DNA of 64,000 nucleotides, from the NCBI RefSeq assembly GCF_036324505.1, contig NC_086368.1, positions 9,447,016 through 9,511,015 on the forward strand, given 5' to 3'. Positions 1 to 11,614 of this stretch are shown here, piece by piece. How positions within the stretch are numbered: position 1 is the first letter of the stretch; the number at the start of each line of letters is the position of its first letter. The notes beneath the pieces were generated by a model that searched no databases, was not told where the DNA came from, and worked only from the letters and a program-made list of their open reading frames with translations. A program made the position numbers and the translations under genes. Source of the stretch: Eleginops maclovinus. Lineage: Eukaryota; Chordata; Actinopteri; Perciformes; Eleginopidae.

Positions 1-683
1 ACATTATTACATTAGTTCATTATTAATATCCCCCCACCATATCGATAAAGTATCAGTTATTATAAAAGCAAACATGTCCAACATTAGCCCAAGCTTCTCA
101 GTTTGCTGCATATGTTTGTAAAACGTGACATTAATCTGGATATTTCTGGCTTATTATTATATATTATAAGACTTTAGGAGACAGTTTTCTATATATTATT
201 AAGAATGATTGTGTGTTTGTAGACCTATTGTCATCAGTGCTCTTGCTTGTTTGTTTGTTTGTTTTAAAGCTTTTAAAAGTGTCAGAAATAATAGGGTGCA
301 AAGGATGAAAAACTGCCCTCTGATTGATTTAGGGTATTTGCTCCATAAAACATATTCTCCACCATTGTTGCACTTATTTTCAGTTGCATAACAGAGGATT
401 TAACATGCTTGGTCAACTCCATTAGACAAACAATTGCACTAAAAGGTTTGTTATTATGATGAAACCAGCAAATGTCACCAACAGATCTGTGCTGACTCTG
501 ATTCACAGATTGATCGATGACTCAATTAATCGAATTGAAAGTTTATGTGTGCCTCTGTGACTATTCAAAGTCGATAAATGAGATGTTTTCTCTCCCTTCG
601 CAGGTTCAGTGAGAGTTCAACACTAAGCAGTGTCAGTTCCCAGTTAAGTTCAATCTGTCAGAAACTGTTCCCCGCTGTCTCAC

Positions 684-743
684 CTCCCAGAAACTGTCTG
701 TGGTCTCCTCCTGGCTGGCGGACTCGTCGTAGGCTCCAGACAT
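684..743 (-). CDS. pacsin1: Pacsin1, first coding exon (partial gene)
   Basis: On the minus strand an ATG at 743-741 opens 20 codons beginning MSGAYDES and ending TTDSFWE, followed at once by a GT splice donor (683-682). This closely matches the N-terminus of vertebrate PACSIN1 (human begins MSSSYDEA and ends its first coding exon at TTDSFWE), just before the F-BAR domain. Pacsin1/syndapin I is a cytoplasmic F-BAR plus SH3 adaptor, mainly neuronal, that binds dynamin and N-WASP and helps shape membranes in synaptic vesicle endocytosis. The exon ends in phase 0. The next exon (expected to start VGNYKRT) is not found between 1 and 683, so the rest lies off the left edge. An acceptor with a good pyrimidine tract at 808-809 suggests the full exon is 684-807, with about 64 nt of 5'UTR. 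Divergent orientation to rps10 matches human PACSIN1/RPS10. Fish often have two paralogues (a/b), which this short exon cannot separate. Confidence 0.92.
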
Positions 744-1019
744 GGTCTCAAGATTTGGCAGGGTGGCTTCAGGCTGTGTGGGTCTGCAGACTTACGCTCC
801 TCATGCACTGTGAGGGAGGACAAGCACAGAGGGAGTTGATAATGAATATGCTTAGGAGCTCCATGGACTGCTGCTAAATAACCTGTCTCTGGCTACATTC
901 AATAAATACTGTCACTGGATGTGTATTTTGTAAATTGCAATTTCAGTTTTTATCTTTATTATTTTATGCATGCTTCTGCATTTATTTTTAAAAACTTTAC
1001 ATTAGCTTTAACAATGCAA

Positions 1020-1062
1020 ACGTTCCCTTTGTGGGACAAGTAAATGTATTCTGATTCTAAAT
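1020..1062 (+). repeat. LINE-type 3' tail relic
   Basis: The segment reads ...TTTGTGGGACAAGTAAATG then TATTCTGATTCT. It resembles the ends of fish L2/Rex-like retroposons, where GGGA(T/C)nAATAAAG is followed by a short repeated tail. Only the tail is left. Similar tails occur at 22850, 26315, 32070 and 48056. Confidence 0.4.
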
Positions 1063-2497
1063 AATCGCCTTGCACATTGAAACGGCACAACATAAACACT
1101 CTGCTTTCAGTTTCTGCACATCACTTACAGATTAAACGCTTATTCCTGCAGCTTTTGTGATCACAACATCATAGAATTAACCTATAGGCTTTGTTCATGC
1201 TCTTTTAATACTCACTAACGTTGTGTCATTGATGTCAAAGAAGATGATTATGCAATGATTAAAAAAAGGGCAGAACACATGAAAGATTACGAACCACGCA
1301 GCTTTATAACAAACACAGCTTCCAATAGACTCTGATAGAGGAATTACACATTCATGGCCCAGATTATATGGGTGTACGCTGGGAACCAATCTATGAAATA
1401 AAGTCTTAGGCTTACAAAAAAATATATATTCACTGTGCGATTGCTTTACGATGCATCGTCTATAAAATGTCTAAAGAAATTGAACATTCATGTCACAATT
1501 TCCTAGAGAAAAAGACATCTTTAAATGTCTAAAGTGTCCGTCAAACTGAGGGGTATTTAGTTTACAATGGTTAATCATGTGCCAGCAAAACCTTCTCAGG
1601 AAATAAGAAACAATGTTTCATTAAATGATTCATTCATTCATCAATCAACTACTAATTTTATTTCAAGGAACACATCAGCTCTATAAATGGTTTCAGCTTT
1701 TGGATCATTCATTAAAATCAATTCCCCTTATACTACTCTTAAGCCAAAGATAACCTCTTCAAATTGCTATTTCTATGTAAACAGCGATCTGAAAGCACAG
1801 TGACTTTCAATAAACAGTGATAAGTATTGAAGTGAGTTTTTTTATTTTTTATTGAATGAATTTCTGTCGTGTTAATCAAACTGTTGACAACTACAACATG
1901 GCAAACAGATACTGCAGATAACACCGCTGCATAAGATAATGCACCTTCGCACAAAGTCCAATCCAAAGGTGACGAATCATTGATTACCATCTGTGGTTAT
2001 TAAAAACTCAGCACCTGAGCATTTTCATTTACACAATACTTTCCACACACTGATATCAGGTAGGATAAGGCACTTCACAAACTAAAATTACCCTCATTCT
2101 CTCTCTACTTCCCTGAGATGACCTGTCAGTAAATGTAATGACTGGCTAATGACTATCAGTGGTTTCTATAGGAACTCTATAACCAAAATAATCTTCCCCT
2201 CATTTAAGTCAACTAACATTGTCCAAAGACCTCACTGGAACAAATGATGCTGCTCCAGAAATTAAAGCAATAACTGATCAAATATAGCATGTTAAAGACG
2301 ACATGTGATAAAACAATTTACAGCACAACTTGAGATTATTACTTCCATGCTAACAGTACCACATCACTAACGTTACAACAATTCAAACCTAAAACATATT
2401 TAATCATTCACGCAGAGACACTTATCAGTTACACTTGTGCTAGACGCTGTGTTGACCTGTCAGCTCCGGACAGCACAAAATGCGCAAGAAATCATAC

Positions 2498-2660
2498 CCC
2501 CGTGGGGGCGCGCTCAAAATAAGCAACCAAAAGACCACAAAAATAAGAAAAATTGCTAAAAGACGCTACATAACTACAGACGACGCAAAATTAGATGCAA
2601 AAAGAAAAAAAAACTAAAGACACGCAAAACAGAGACAGAAATGACCACTAAGTAACAAAG
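2498..2660 (+). repeat. Degenerate A-rich imperfect tandem repeat preceded by a palindrome
   Basis: A perfect 12-bp palindrome-like core, CCCCCGTGGGGG, is followed by about 140 bp of strongly A-rich sequence made of loosely repeated pieces such as AAAGACCACAAAA, AAAGACGC and AAAGACACGCAAAAC. The GACCACAAA/GACACAAA theme is common in fish minisatellite-like repeats. The copy is too worn for an exact unit length. Confidence 0.45.
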
Positions 2661-3834
2661 CATTGATCTCAGAGGGCGACTTTCTCAAATTCTGTCCATG
2701 ATAGCTTCTATAAACACTGATTATAATAAGAAAAGCCATAACAAATAAAGGAACACTGATCTATGACTAATGATGTTTCAAAGAGTGCAGACTGTCAGCG
2801 TAATGCCGGAGTGAAGACACAGACTGAACACTATCCTGACGCTGCGGCAGCCTCATCAGTGCCCGGCTCACCTCCACATGTTCAGGTTCAGTCCACACTG
2901 TAATTAAACAAAGGGACTACACCGTTCACACATTCACACAGTGTGCTGAAATCATGTTCGGCTTTAAGTAAGAAACAGTTAGCCATGGGCAACAAGTTTT
3001 TAAGGCTTTATAAAAAACGAATCACAGAGAACCTCTGTTCTTGTAATGATATGTCGTCTACAATTCCTGACCATAACCTCTTTTTGGTATATAAAACAAA
3101 ATAAAATACACAATAAAAAAGGCTAAACGGCGTTTTAAAAGGGAATATTAGAGAACACTTTATTTTGAAGTGCTACTATCATTTGTTTTATTGTTTCCTT
3201 TTGTGTGTTGCAGATATATGCACAGGGATCTAGTTTGGATCCACCAGATACTGTATGTGTTTTTAGCAGGACTCTGTGTTTCCTTCATCTTCACAAACAA
3301 GTGGTGAAGGTTAGCATGACCCTAGTCTGAATGGAAAATAATGAGGCCCAATGTGGAAAATACCAGATATGAAGTATTTTTCAACTTGACTCCTTTTAAA
3401 TGATAACCAAAGTATGGAGATTTTGTATACTTTTTGCATGAATCAATGAAGTGATACCCTATCCAGATAAAAAAGATGCATCAAACAAAAAAGGAAGTAG
3501 GATATGAATGTATGCAGGTGAGTCAGGAGCTCCAAACAACTACACACACGCACACACTTACAAACAGAAAAGCAGATCAAGATAAAATGCAAAGTGAGGA
3601 TGCATGACAATAACCAGATGAAACTGTAACAGCATCTGATAAGGGTTTCTGTATCTGTGATGTTGTAATAATGCATCAGTCGAGATATGTGAGGCCATTT
3701 TCAAATAAAATATGCTGAGAATGAGTCATCTGAGTGGATGACAGCATTTGCATTTGAGAGAGAAATGTGGCGATACTGTAAATATGTTCATGATTTTTCC
3801 TACCAAGAGTTAGAAACAACATTGATACCATTTG

Positions 3835-4085
3835 CTTGTCTGTACAATAAATATTAAGCCACAGGAAGCATGTTAACTTAGCATAGCACAAACGCTGAAA
3901 AAAACCCTGGTTCTGTCCAAAAGTAAAGAAAAATCTTCCTAACATTCATAAAATCAAGTTGTAGTTTTACACACGTTGATGAGTCTGAATAATTTATGAT
4001 AAATGTATACAAGACAAAATACTGTGTCCAGTCTGTAAGCTAAGCTAAGCTAACCGACTAGTAGCTGTAGCATATATTTAACCTA
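3835..4085. repeat. Fold-back interspersed repeat relic (AGCTAAGCTAA family)
   Basis: The left arm carries AACTTAGCATAGCAC, then CCCTGGTTCTGTCCAAAAG. The right arm carries GTCCAGTCTGTAAGC, then the triplicated AGCTAAGCTAAGCTAACC. The family is widespread in fish genomes and folds as a hairpin with TTAGCATA/AAGCTAAG arms around TCTGTCCAAAGGTAAA. The central part is deleted or decayed. A second, differently preserved copy is at 10425-10570. Confidence 0.55.
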
Positions 4086-5182
4086 AAGAAATTATCATTT
4101 CAAACTTCAAGACCCAGATTCTGTGCCTTTAATTTGAACAATAAAAACTGATAACATTGTGTAGCAAATACAGTAAATTTTGGCTCAATTCACAACTTGA
4201 CATGTCACAAAAGTTTATGTAAAACCAAGAGACAGTTTCAGGACAGCTTTTTTTATATAGCCTATATTCATGTCTTTACTCTGACCTGACACCACCAGCT
4301 GATCAGAAATTGACGGTTAGGTTTTATGATTTAAAAAAGTAACAAAAAAATCAAATAATCTGCCAATGTGATCTAGAAGAGATTAATATGAAACAATAGA
4401 AAGAGAAAAGGCAGTAATGTGTTTTGATAGCAGGTCAGGGGGAGGGGTGGGAGTTGCATGGATATATGGGTCAACCTTGTGCCAATGGATGGAGCAACAC
4501 TTGACAATGAAGGAGGATGAAATGTAGAAAGGAGGAGAAGGAAATTCCCAAATCCAAAATCTGGTTAACTGAGCAAATTCCACAGGGGTCGAACCCAAGA
4601 GCTTCGAGCAAAACAAACGCCTCGGCCGGATGCAGCGTGGAGCATGGCATTTATTGTGTTGAGTGTTTATCATGCTTGGTTAATCCATTAGCTACATGCT
4701 GAGAGGGGGGCTTTTGTTCATGCTAGCCCTTTGCTTGTCTCACAGAAAGGCAGATCTTTGTGTCAGAGAAAAACAGTCACATACTTCCACTTTTTTTTAA
4801 CATGGAACAGACACAAAAAATGGCACATATCTGATTGTATTTCTAAGTTAGAGTGCACATATCCAGACAAACAATACCACACATACACACACAAACATTG
4901 GGCAACACCCTCCAAGGTTTAGTCCCTATACCATTGCTTCCTGCTTTACTCTTCTTCTCCTCCTTCATCCATACTGCAGTCAAAAGATCAACATCATCGC
5001 AAACAAACCATGAGACTGAAAGAGCATCACTGGGAATCCCCATCCTTCCAAAACAGGCACACAGGCAGCCATACAGAAGCACACAGAGAGCCCATAGCAT
5101 CAACACGTCAAGAGAGCCCAGCACCAAAACAAAGAGCGGCCACACACCCAGAGAGAGGGAGCCCCCCGCAACAAAAGCTTAC

Positions 5183-5300
5183 CCCCAGTCCTCCATTAAC
5201 AGCGTCTAAGGCTACGGCTAACAGACACGTGGGTTCCTCGAGCAGTCAGACATTCTCCTCCTCTTCTCCCCCTCCTGTTTGCTTATATCTTTGCCTTCCT
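5183..5300 (-). promoter_or_regulatory. pacsin1: Probable untranslated first exon and promoter of pacsin1
   Basis: Read on the minus strand, a locally GC-richer stretch ends in a strong donor (GGGG|GTAAG, GT at 5182-5181). A TATA-like GATATAAGC lies at about 5281-5289, which would place the start site near 5255. It lies upstream of the pacsin1 coding exon in the right orientation, about 4.4 kb away, a plausible length for a 5'UTR intron. There is no open reading frame of interest. The link to pacsin1 is inference from strand, order and splice signals; it could also be a separate noncoding first exon. Confidence 0.4.
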
Positions 5301-5395
5301 GACTGACTGAGCCACAGAGCATCAGCGTGCAGAGCGGGAGAAGAGGAGCACTAATCTGTGATGTGAAATCTTTCTGCCCGGAAACACTGTTCAGG

Positions 5396-5398
<3 letters not shown>

Positions 5399-5480
<82 letters not shown>
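5399..5480 (+). repeat. (TG)n microsatellite, about 41 units
   Basis: Uninterrupted TG dinucleotides run for 82 bp. It lies roughly 100-150 bp upstream of the proposed pacsin1 first exon (minus strand), so length variation could affect that promoter. The open frames across it (poly Cys-Val, poly Thr-His) are artefacts of the repeat. Confidence 0.98.
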
Positions 5481-5481
<1 letters not shown>

Positions 5482-6959
5482 TTCTTACAAGAGTGAGGGA
5501 TAATCCTGTGTTGCTTTGCCTGAATGGCTCAGACAGAGCAGCAGACCAGAGAGCAAGAGAGAGGGAGAGAAAAGGGGAGGGGTGGAGTAGATGAACACTG
5601 TGGATGCTGTAGTATGTGGATGTGAGGTGTTTGATGATGAGCCTTTGGTGAAACTGGTGCTGGTCTAGACATTTGAAAACACACCACATATTAGGTATTG
5701 TTAATAACTTCACAGAGGAGGATATGTTTAGTTTGTTTTAATGTGTTGTTGCTCGTCAGCATTATTACGGATAAATGGATTCTCAAGGATCTTGGCTGTA
5801 GCATAGATTTCGTCTTTTCTTTGTGACAGTAAACTGAAACTACTGAAGTTGGGGGAAACTCTAGACAGGGAATTTCATTTGGGTGTTAGCACACACACAC
5901 ATCTGCATTTTTAACTATTTGCTGACATTTTCTGACTAAACTAGCTAGCTAATTGATTATTCAACAATATAGGTGACGGATGAATAAACAATGAACACAT
6001 TTAAATAAATTGCAGACTAATTGACTGCCACAGGTCCTTAGCTAACCAAATTGTCTTACAAAAAGATCAGTTTTACATTTAAGGCAGATTCAGTTTTCAA
6101 ATTATGGTAACAGACACATCAGTTATTCCTTTTTTGAGATGCCAAAAAAGAGTGTGATTTCAAGTTAGTTTTCACTTGGTGTAACTAAGGGTGGACATAT
6201 TCGGTTAGGAAAATAAGAGCGGACTAAAGGAAAACAAGCTGTTGAAGGTGAAATGATAGAAAGTTTCTATATTTAGGTCCAGTGATCCAGATAATATAAA
6301 AGGCTCCATTTCAATCAAGTGTTCACAAAGTCCAGTGTAATACAGGCAGGGTGGGGGCTAACCAACAGGAGATTATGAAGCAGAGCATTAGGAGGGTGGA
6401 GGAGATCCTGAGGTTGATATACGTAAGCTGTTCTGAATGTGCCTGAAGTCCAGAGAGCAGCTCTGTGCTGTTGACATGGCAGCAATAAAATGATTAATTA
6501 TTACACAACTTGTCATAAAGATTCAGAACACAATTTCAGCTGTAGTGTTTGAAAGGGTGAAAAGCAAACAGAAACATCACAACTGAAACTATTCAGCATA
6601 AAGAAAGTAGTTCACATTTCACTGCTCCTCTCTCTTGCACCATCATTTTTAAATTAGTCGTTATCAAAGATCTCCTGTGCGTTTAAAATCCAGGAAAAAA
6701 AGAGAGAGAGACATCCGAGTCTTCGATCCCCCTGACAACCAGAAGGACACAAAGCCACCTTGTGATGAGACAGAAACCAGTCGATAGCAGAGAGAAGAGG
6801 GGAAGACACTGGTAAAAAACAGTGCTGTTAAACTGCATTACTTCCAAAGTAAATCAGAGAACAAGTCCAAAAGCACAAAAAACAGAACATAGATGTATAA
6901 AAAGAAAGAATACTATTACAAATAACAAATATGGTTTATTAATGACACTTAAAGTCTAC

Positions 6960-7040
6960 AGAAATGCTAGCAGATCTGTGCGGGTGCACTTCAGCATTTA
7001 GCAGTATACTTGAGCTAAACGCTAACACGCTAAAATGCTG
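6960..7040. repeat. Fragment of GCTAA-rich fish interspersed repeat
   Basis: Closely spaced CAGCATTTAGC, GAGCTAAACGCTAACACGC and TAAAATGCTG resemble the GCTAAC/TTAGCA-rich repeats scattered through fish genomes. Related wording occurs at 29615-29660 and 55040-55130. Boundaries are uncertain. Confidence 0.35.
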
Positions 7041-8072
7041 TATCTATAAGTTAACTAAGTTTGCAATAAAAACCATCTCAAAATAACAAAACAGTGCACT
7101 GCCCTTCAGTTCATCCATCACACTGAATATGAGGCAAAGGCAATAGGACCAAAAAACACAAGAAAGACTGATGAAATTTTCCCAAAATATATAACAATGA
7201 GATGACACTTCAAGGAAAAGCAAATACATTGGAATGCACCCAGTCTCAAAGAGTGATTTCCCCTATCTAGTACATCTTCATATACTCTTAAACACAAACA
7301 CACACACACTCCTGAACTGCCCTCACTGCCCTCTGAGCACAGACACCTCCTCTAGGTGAGATCTTTGGTCACATTATTCAAATGCAGCACTTTTTCTTTC
7401 CCTCCGGCCAAACTGCGTTGCTGCTGCTGCCCTCATCACATTCATGTCCTATATTTAGAAACCAATCAATAATTCACGCACACGTAAACAGATAAAGAAG
7501 ATGACCAACATGGCTCACGTGGAGAAACTCTTAAAGGTTTGATGTAATCTCAAGTCACTGTCAAGACAATTAGGTTGAAAAACACAGAGGTTAATGCAAG
7601 ATGAATAAGACCTGTCTGTATGATGTGCTTTACATCTTGAATGTCAGTAAACTAAATGTAGCACAAAACTACTTTGTGTACTTTAAAGCCCAACTCATTG
7701 TATGAGTTCAGTTGGAATGCAATAAAATGGACAAAACATACACTCTTGTCTTATTTAATATCACCACTGAGAGCGATAAACACTGATAAACAATACATCC
7801 CGGCTTCTCAGCTGACGTCTTGGCAGGTAAATAAAATAAAAAGGAGCAAAGATAATCTGTATCCCTCCCTCAACAGCTGTTAAAAGGAAGCCTCTGCAAA
7901 AATGCTTTTAACCCTCAGCTGTTTGTGCTGTTGCTCAATAACCAGCAGTAAAATGAATGGAGTTGTTGTGCAATAGGGGAATAAAAAGTGTAGCTTGGCA
8001 AATAAAAAAGTAAACTCAGAAAAGGGGAAATATGATTATTCAAAAGGCCAAGCAGAGCTTAGATATTTGTTG

Positions 8073-8097
8073 ATATATATATATATATATATATATA
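8073..8097. repeat. (AT)n microsatellite
   Basis: Twelve uninterrupted AT units followed by ACTGTATGG. No gene context. Confidence 0.95.
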
Positions 8098-10199
8098 CTG
8101 TATGGCAGTCAAAACGATTTGTCAAAACTTTGGCAACCAGACGGCAGAATATGTGAAACTCATTCCTGTTTTCTACAATATTCATGTATCATTAATAATA
8201 CAGAACTTCTGCACACCAGCAGACTAAAATACCTTTACAACTGTCTTACTTTTAGCAGAACACAAGTCATAGCTCCTGATGGTGCAACTTGACCAAATGT
8301 CAGTGGTCATGTTGCATTGTGGGTAAGTTTTTGACAAGGAAGAAGGGAGAAAATAGGCAATATCTCATGTTTTGCTACATAGATTTTTAGGATTAAGTCA
8401 AACAGTGGTAAGTCATGGCACCATGCCTGATCACTTGACTAATCTTTAAAAACCATACTTTCAATTAGACAAGGCAAAGATCAACATCCAAATTATCTTA
8501 ATCTAAAATGAAAATCTCTGATCTTTCTGACCATGACCTTTTTAAAACAACACTTAAATACAAATGGACCCAAGTAAAATTCCATTCACTCGATTCCTCA
8601 TCAAACAGGAAAAAGGCTCACGTTGACAATTACAGCTACAACAATAAAGCAATGAGGTATTGAGAAGTATAATGATGAGAGCAGATTACTGAACCTGGTC
8701 TGTCCTCTCTGCTGCTGCTCAGTCCTCAGTCAACAGCCTCAATTTCTGACAGCCTTCAGGAGAAATGACACCTGAAACTGAATTAAACAGTGTCGCTGCT
8801 GAACGGCAACCATGACACATCCATCGATCCAGAACGCCTTTTCTACACACACACCCATACTGAACTTTGACATTTCCCTGAGAAGTCACATTAAACTATC
8901 AATAATTAGCCTGCTGCTAAGGAAGGGTGGAGACCTGAGGGCTCTCCCTTGTTACACATTCTTACACCTGTTAGTCAGAAAGAAGGACAAAATGACATAA
9001 GTAACTTGTCGAAAAAGATAGAGAAGGCAGACCGGAAGAACAAAGACAGGAGACGGTCACTTGAAAGGGCAGATAAAGCTAGTTCCGTGAAGGACAGACA
9101 GAGATGAGTCAATCGGGGAAAACGCTGCGTCCCTGAATCGAGACAGATTTGCTAATATACAACAAGTGAGAAGGATGAATAGTCTGATTATCTTTCATTT
9201 GAGGGCGAGACCTGTCTGAGGTCTGGCAATATTTAAAACCCACAACCGAGTTGCATTTAACTACTTCCAATTCTCTTGTCTCGTCTGTGTTCAAGACAAG
9301 ATGAAGAAATGTTCAAGTCTTGCTATAAAATACTTGTTTTTAAAAGGTCAGTAAATACCACACTTGTAAATGGCCAAAGTTTGTATGTGTCTTACATACA
9401 GCGGTTACTAACAAGTGACTTAATGAGACTACTAAACGTCATCATGCCAAACATTAGCCGCCTTTAGCTTAGCATGGTGACATAGCTTGTTTGTAGCCTA
9501 ACGTAAGCATTTGGCTTCTGGTAATTGCATTTACGCATCAAAATCATAAAGTGGGGTAATACGTGGAATTATCCTGCCGAACAAAGTGTGCAAGTATCAA
9601 AAACTTGTGTTTGCCACAGAGCCTTTTTTTCATGCAATTTTCCTAAATCTAATAGAAAATCCATTTGCTTTCTGTCAAGGGACGGCTTGCAAAGCTAACT
9701 TCTGTGTCAACCTACAAAAATAAGCGCTGCACCACTTTATACTCCCAAAATGAATCGAAATTATCCTTGGAGGCAATGCTTCTAAACAATTAGGCAATGC
9801 TTTTTTGGAATAAAATGAACAAGTCTACTATGATAAAAGACAGCTTCCCACTGAAGCAGGTAAATCATCAGCCACACACAGCAGGGGATACAAACTTTAA
9901 CCATTAAAGGTTCAAATAAAGCCAGATTTCTAACCCCACACACACAGACAGATGTTCGTTTCCCCTATTATGTGCCATCTGTGTATCATCTAATCATGTT
10001 TCCCCCTGCGGGACCCACTCCATTTGACCCTGGTGTTCAATCCCATTAATGCAGGAAGTAATATACGACCTCTGTGCTGGTAGCAGAAGAACCAACAGGA
10101 CAGCAGGCCTGGTCTTATGAAAGACAATCTCATAATTGAGACTGATTCTGTCCTGTGGTTTGACAACATCAAACATCCAGAGGTCATAACTCAAAGCAG

Positions 10200-10218
10200 C
10201 CCCCCCCCCCCCCCCCCC
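10200..10218 (+). repeat. Homopolymer C tract (19 C)
   Basis: Nineteen consecutive C. The exact length is probably unreliable because such tracts are hard to sequence. Confidence 0.95.
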
Positions 10219-10424
10219 ATTGCAGATTAAAAGATTATTTAACAGATCTGTAATATTAGCATTTTATTAATTAATGACGTTAACGCAACGCTTCAGACTA
10301 AAGGATGTTGAAAAAGAAAAAAAACAGGATTTGGTCTGTATTTTTGCAATATTAACAACAGATAACGTTTCAAATAATTAGATCAGGAGGTGTTGGTAAT
10401 CACATTTCTTTAAAATATTTTGGA

Positions 10425-10570
10425 CAGAGCCAGCTGTTTCTTCCCGCTCCAAGCTTTTATGGATAGCTCAACTAATGTCTCCTGACTTTTTCCATTCAAC
10501 AAACAGATGAGAGTGGTATCAACTTCTCATCTCACTTTCAGAGCAAGCAAATAAGCATATTTCTTATGTT
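10425..10570 (+). repeat. Fold-back interspersed repeat relic, right arm
   Basis: The order TTGGACAGAGCCAGCTGTTTC, ATGAGAGTGGTATCAACTT, CTCATCTCACTTTCAGAGC and AAGCAAATAAGCATATTTC follows the known right arm of the same fish fold-back family seen at 3835-4085. The GCTAAGCTAA section between the first two pieces is replaced by unrelated sequence. Confidence 0.6.
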
Positions 10571-11042
10571 CTAAAGTTTAAGAATCTGAGAGAGCATTCA
10601 GTCCCAACCGTAAGTATAAAAAGTTGTCAGTCTTACACAGTTTGATTAATGGAGTGAAGCTACAAGCTGGTTCAGGCAGTCAACTCGAGCACCAATGACA
10701 CTTATACACTTGACATGTCTTACCCTGTCTTATATTTGTGGAGTGATGAGGGGGGCGACTAGACCCAAAACTCAATCTATATGCTGCTGTTAATAAACAT
10801 ATTAAACGTGAGTTGTCTGACTGAAATAAATGAATAAACAGTAAGGATGGCCTTTATCTAACTTTTGATGCTCAACATGCACACAATCTGATTCCAAGGA
10901 ATTCAGTAAAATTCTAATGAAATTCACTCAATCAACATTTGTTTGTTGGTTAAGCTTTTGGAGTCAAAGACGCTGATACTGGGCAGGAAATAAGAAGAGA
11001 CTCATTCAAAGAAGTGCAGGTGCTAAAAGCTATGAGAGCTAA

Positions 11043-11614
11043 ACTCACTCACTCACTCACTCACTCACTCACTCACTCACTCACTCACTCACTCACTCAC
11101 TCACTCACTCACTCACTCACTCACTCACTCACTCACTCACTCACTCACTCACTCACTCACTCACTCACTCACTCACTCACTCACTCACTCACTCACTCAC
11201 TCACTCACTCACTCACTCACTCACTCACTCACTCACTCACTCACTCACTCACTCACTCACTCACTCACTCACTCACTCACTCACTCACTCACTCACTCAC
11301 TCACTCACTCACTCACTCACTCACTCACTCACTCACTCACTCACTCACTCACTCACTCACTCACTCACTCACTCACTCACTCACTCACTCACTCACTCAC
11401 TCACTCACTCACTCACTCACTCACTCACTCACTCACTCACTCACTCACTCACTCACTCACTCACTCACTCACTCACTCACTCACTCACTCACTCACTCAC
11501 TCACTCACTCACTCACTCACTCACTCACTCACTCACTCACTCACTCACTCACTCACTCACTCACTCACTCACTCACTCACTCACTCACTCACTCACTCAC
11601 TCACTCACTCACTC
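11043..11614 (+). repeat. (ACTC)n tetranucleotide array, 143 perfect units
   Basis: 572 bp of ACTC with no visible interruption. It is flanked on the left by AGCTAA and on the right by TGTTGTGGTTG. In one frame it reads as a Thr-His-Ser-Leu repeat protein, which is only the repeat translated. Its length and purity are unusual. Confidence 0.99.

Larger units (their letters stand above)
808..5182 (-). other. Probable pacsin1 5'UTR intron, no coding sequence seen
   Basis: About 4.4 kb of AT-rich DNA with no convincing exon. It holds a LINE-type tail (about 1020-1062), a degenerate A-rich repeat (2498-2660), a fold-back repeat relic (3835-4085) and a tRNA-like B box on the minus strand (4585-4595). 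The short open frames here have no recognisable protein similarity and no splice-site support. Confidence 0.5.

Noticed and set aside
578..877. 99-codon plus-strand open frame
   Set aside because: Antisense to the pacsin1 first coding exon, which explains the open frame and GC content.
4853..5306. Two plus-strand open frames of about 100-118 codons
   Set aside because: Low-complexity, Ser/Pro/Thr-rich, no similarity recognised; overlap the proposed pacsin1 first exon on the other strand.
5351..5713. 120-codon minus-strand open frame with poly Thr-His
   Set aside because: Product of the TG microsatellite.
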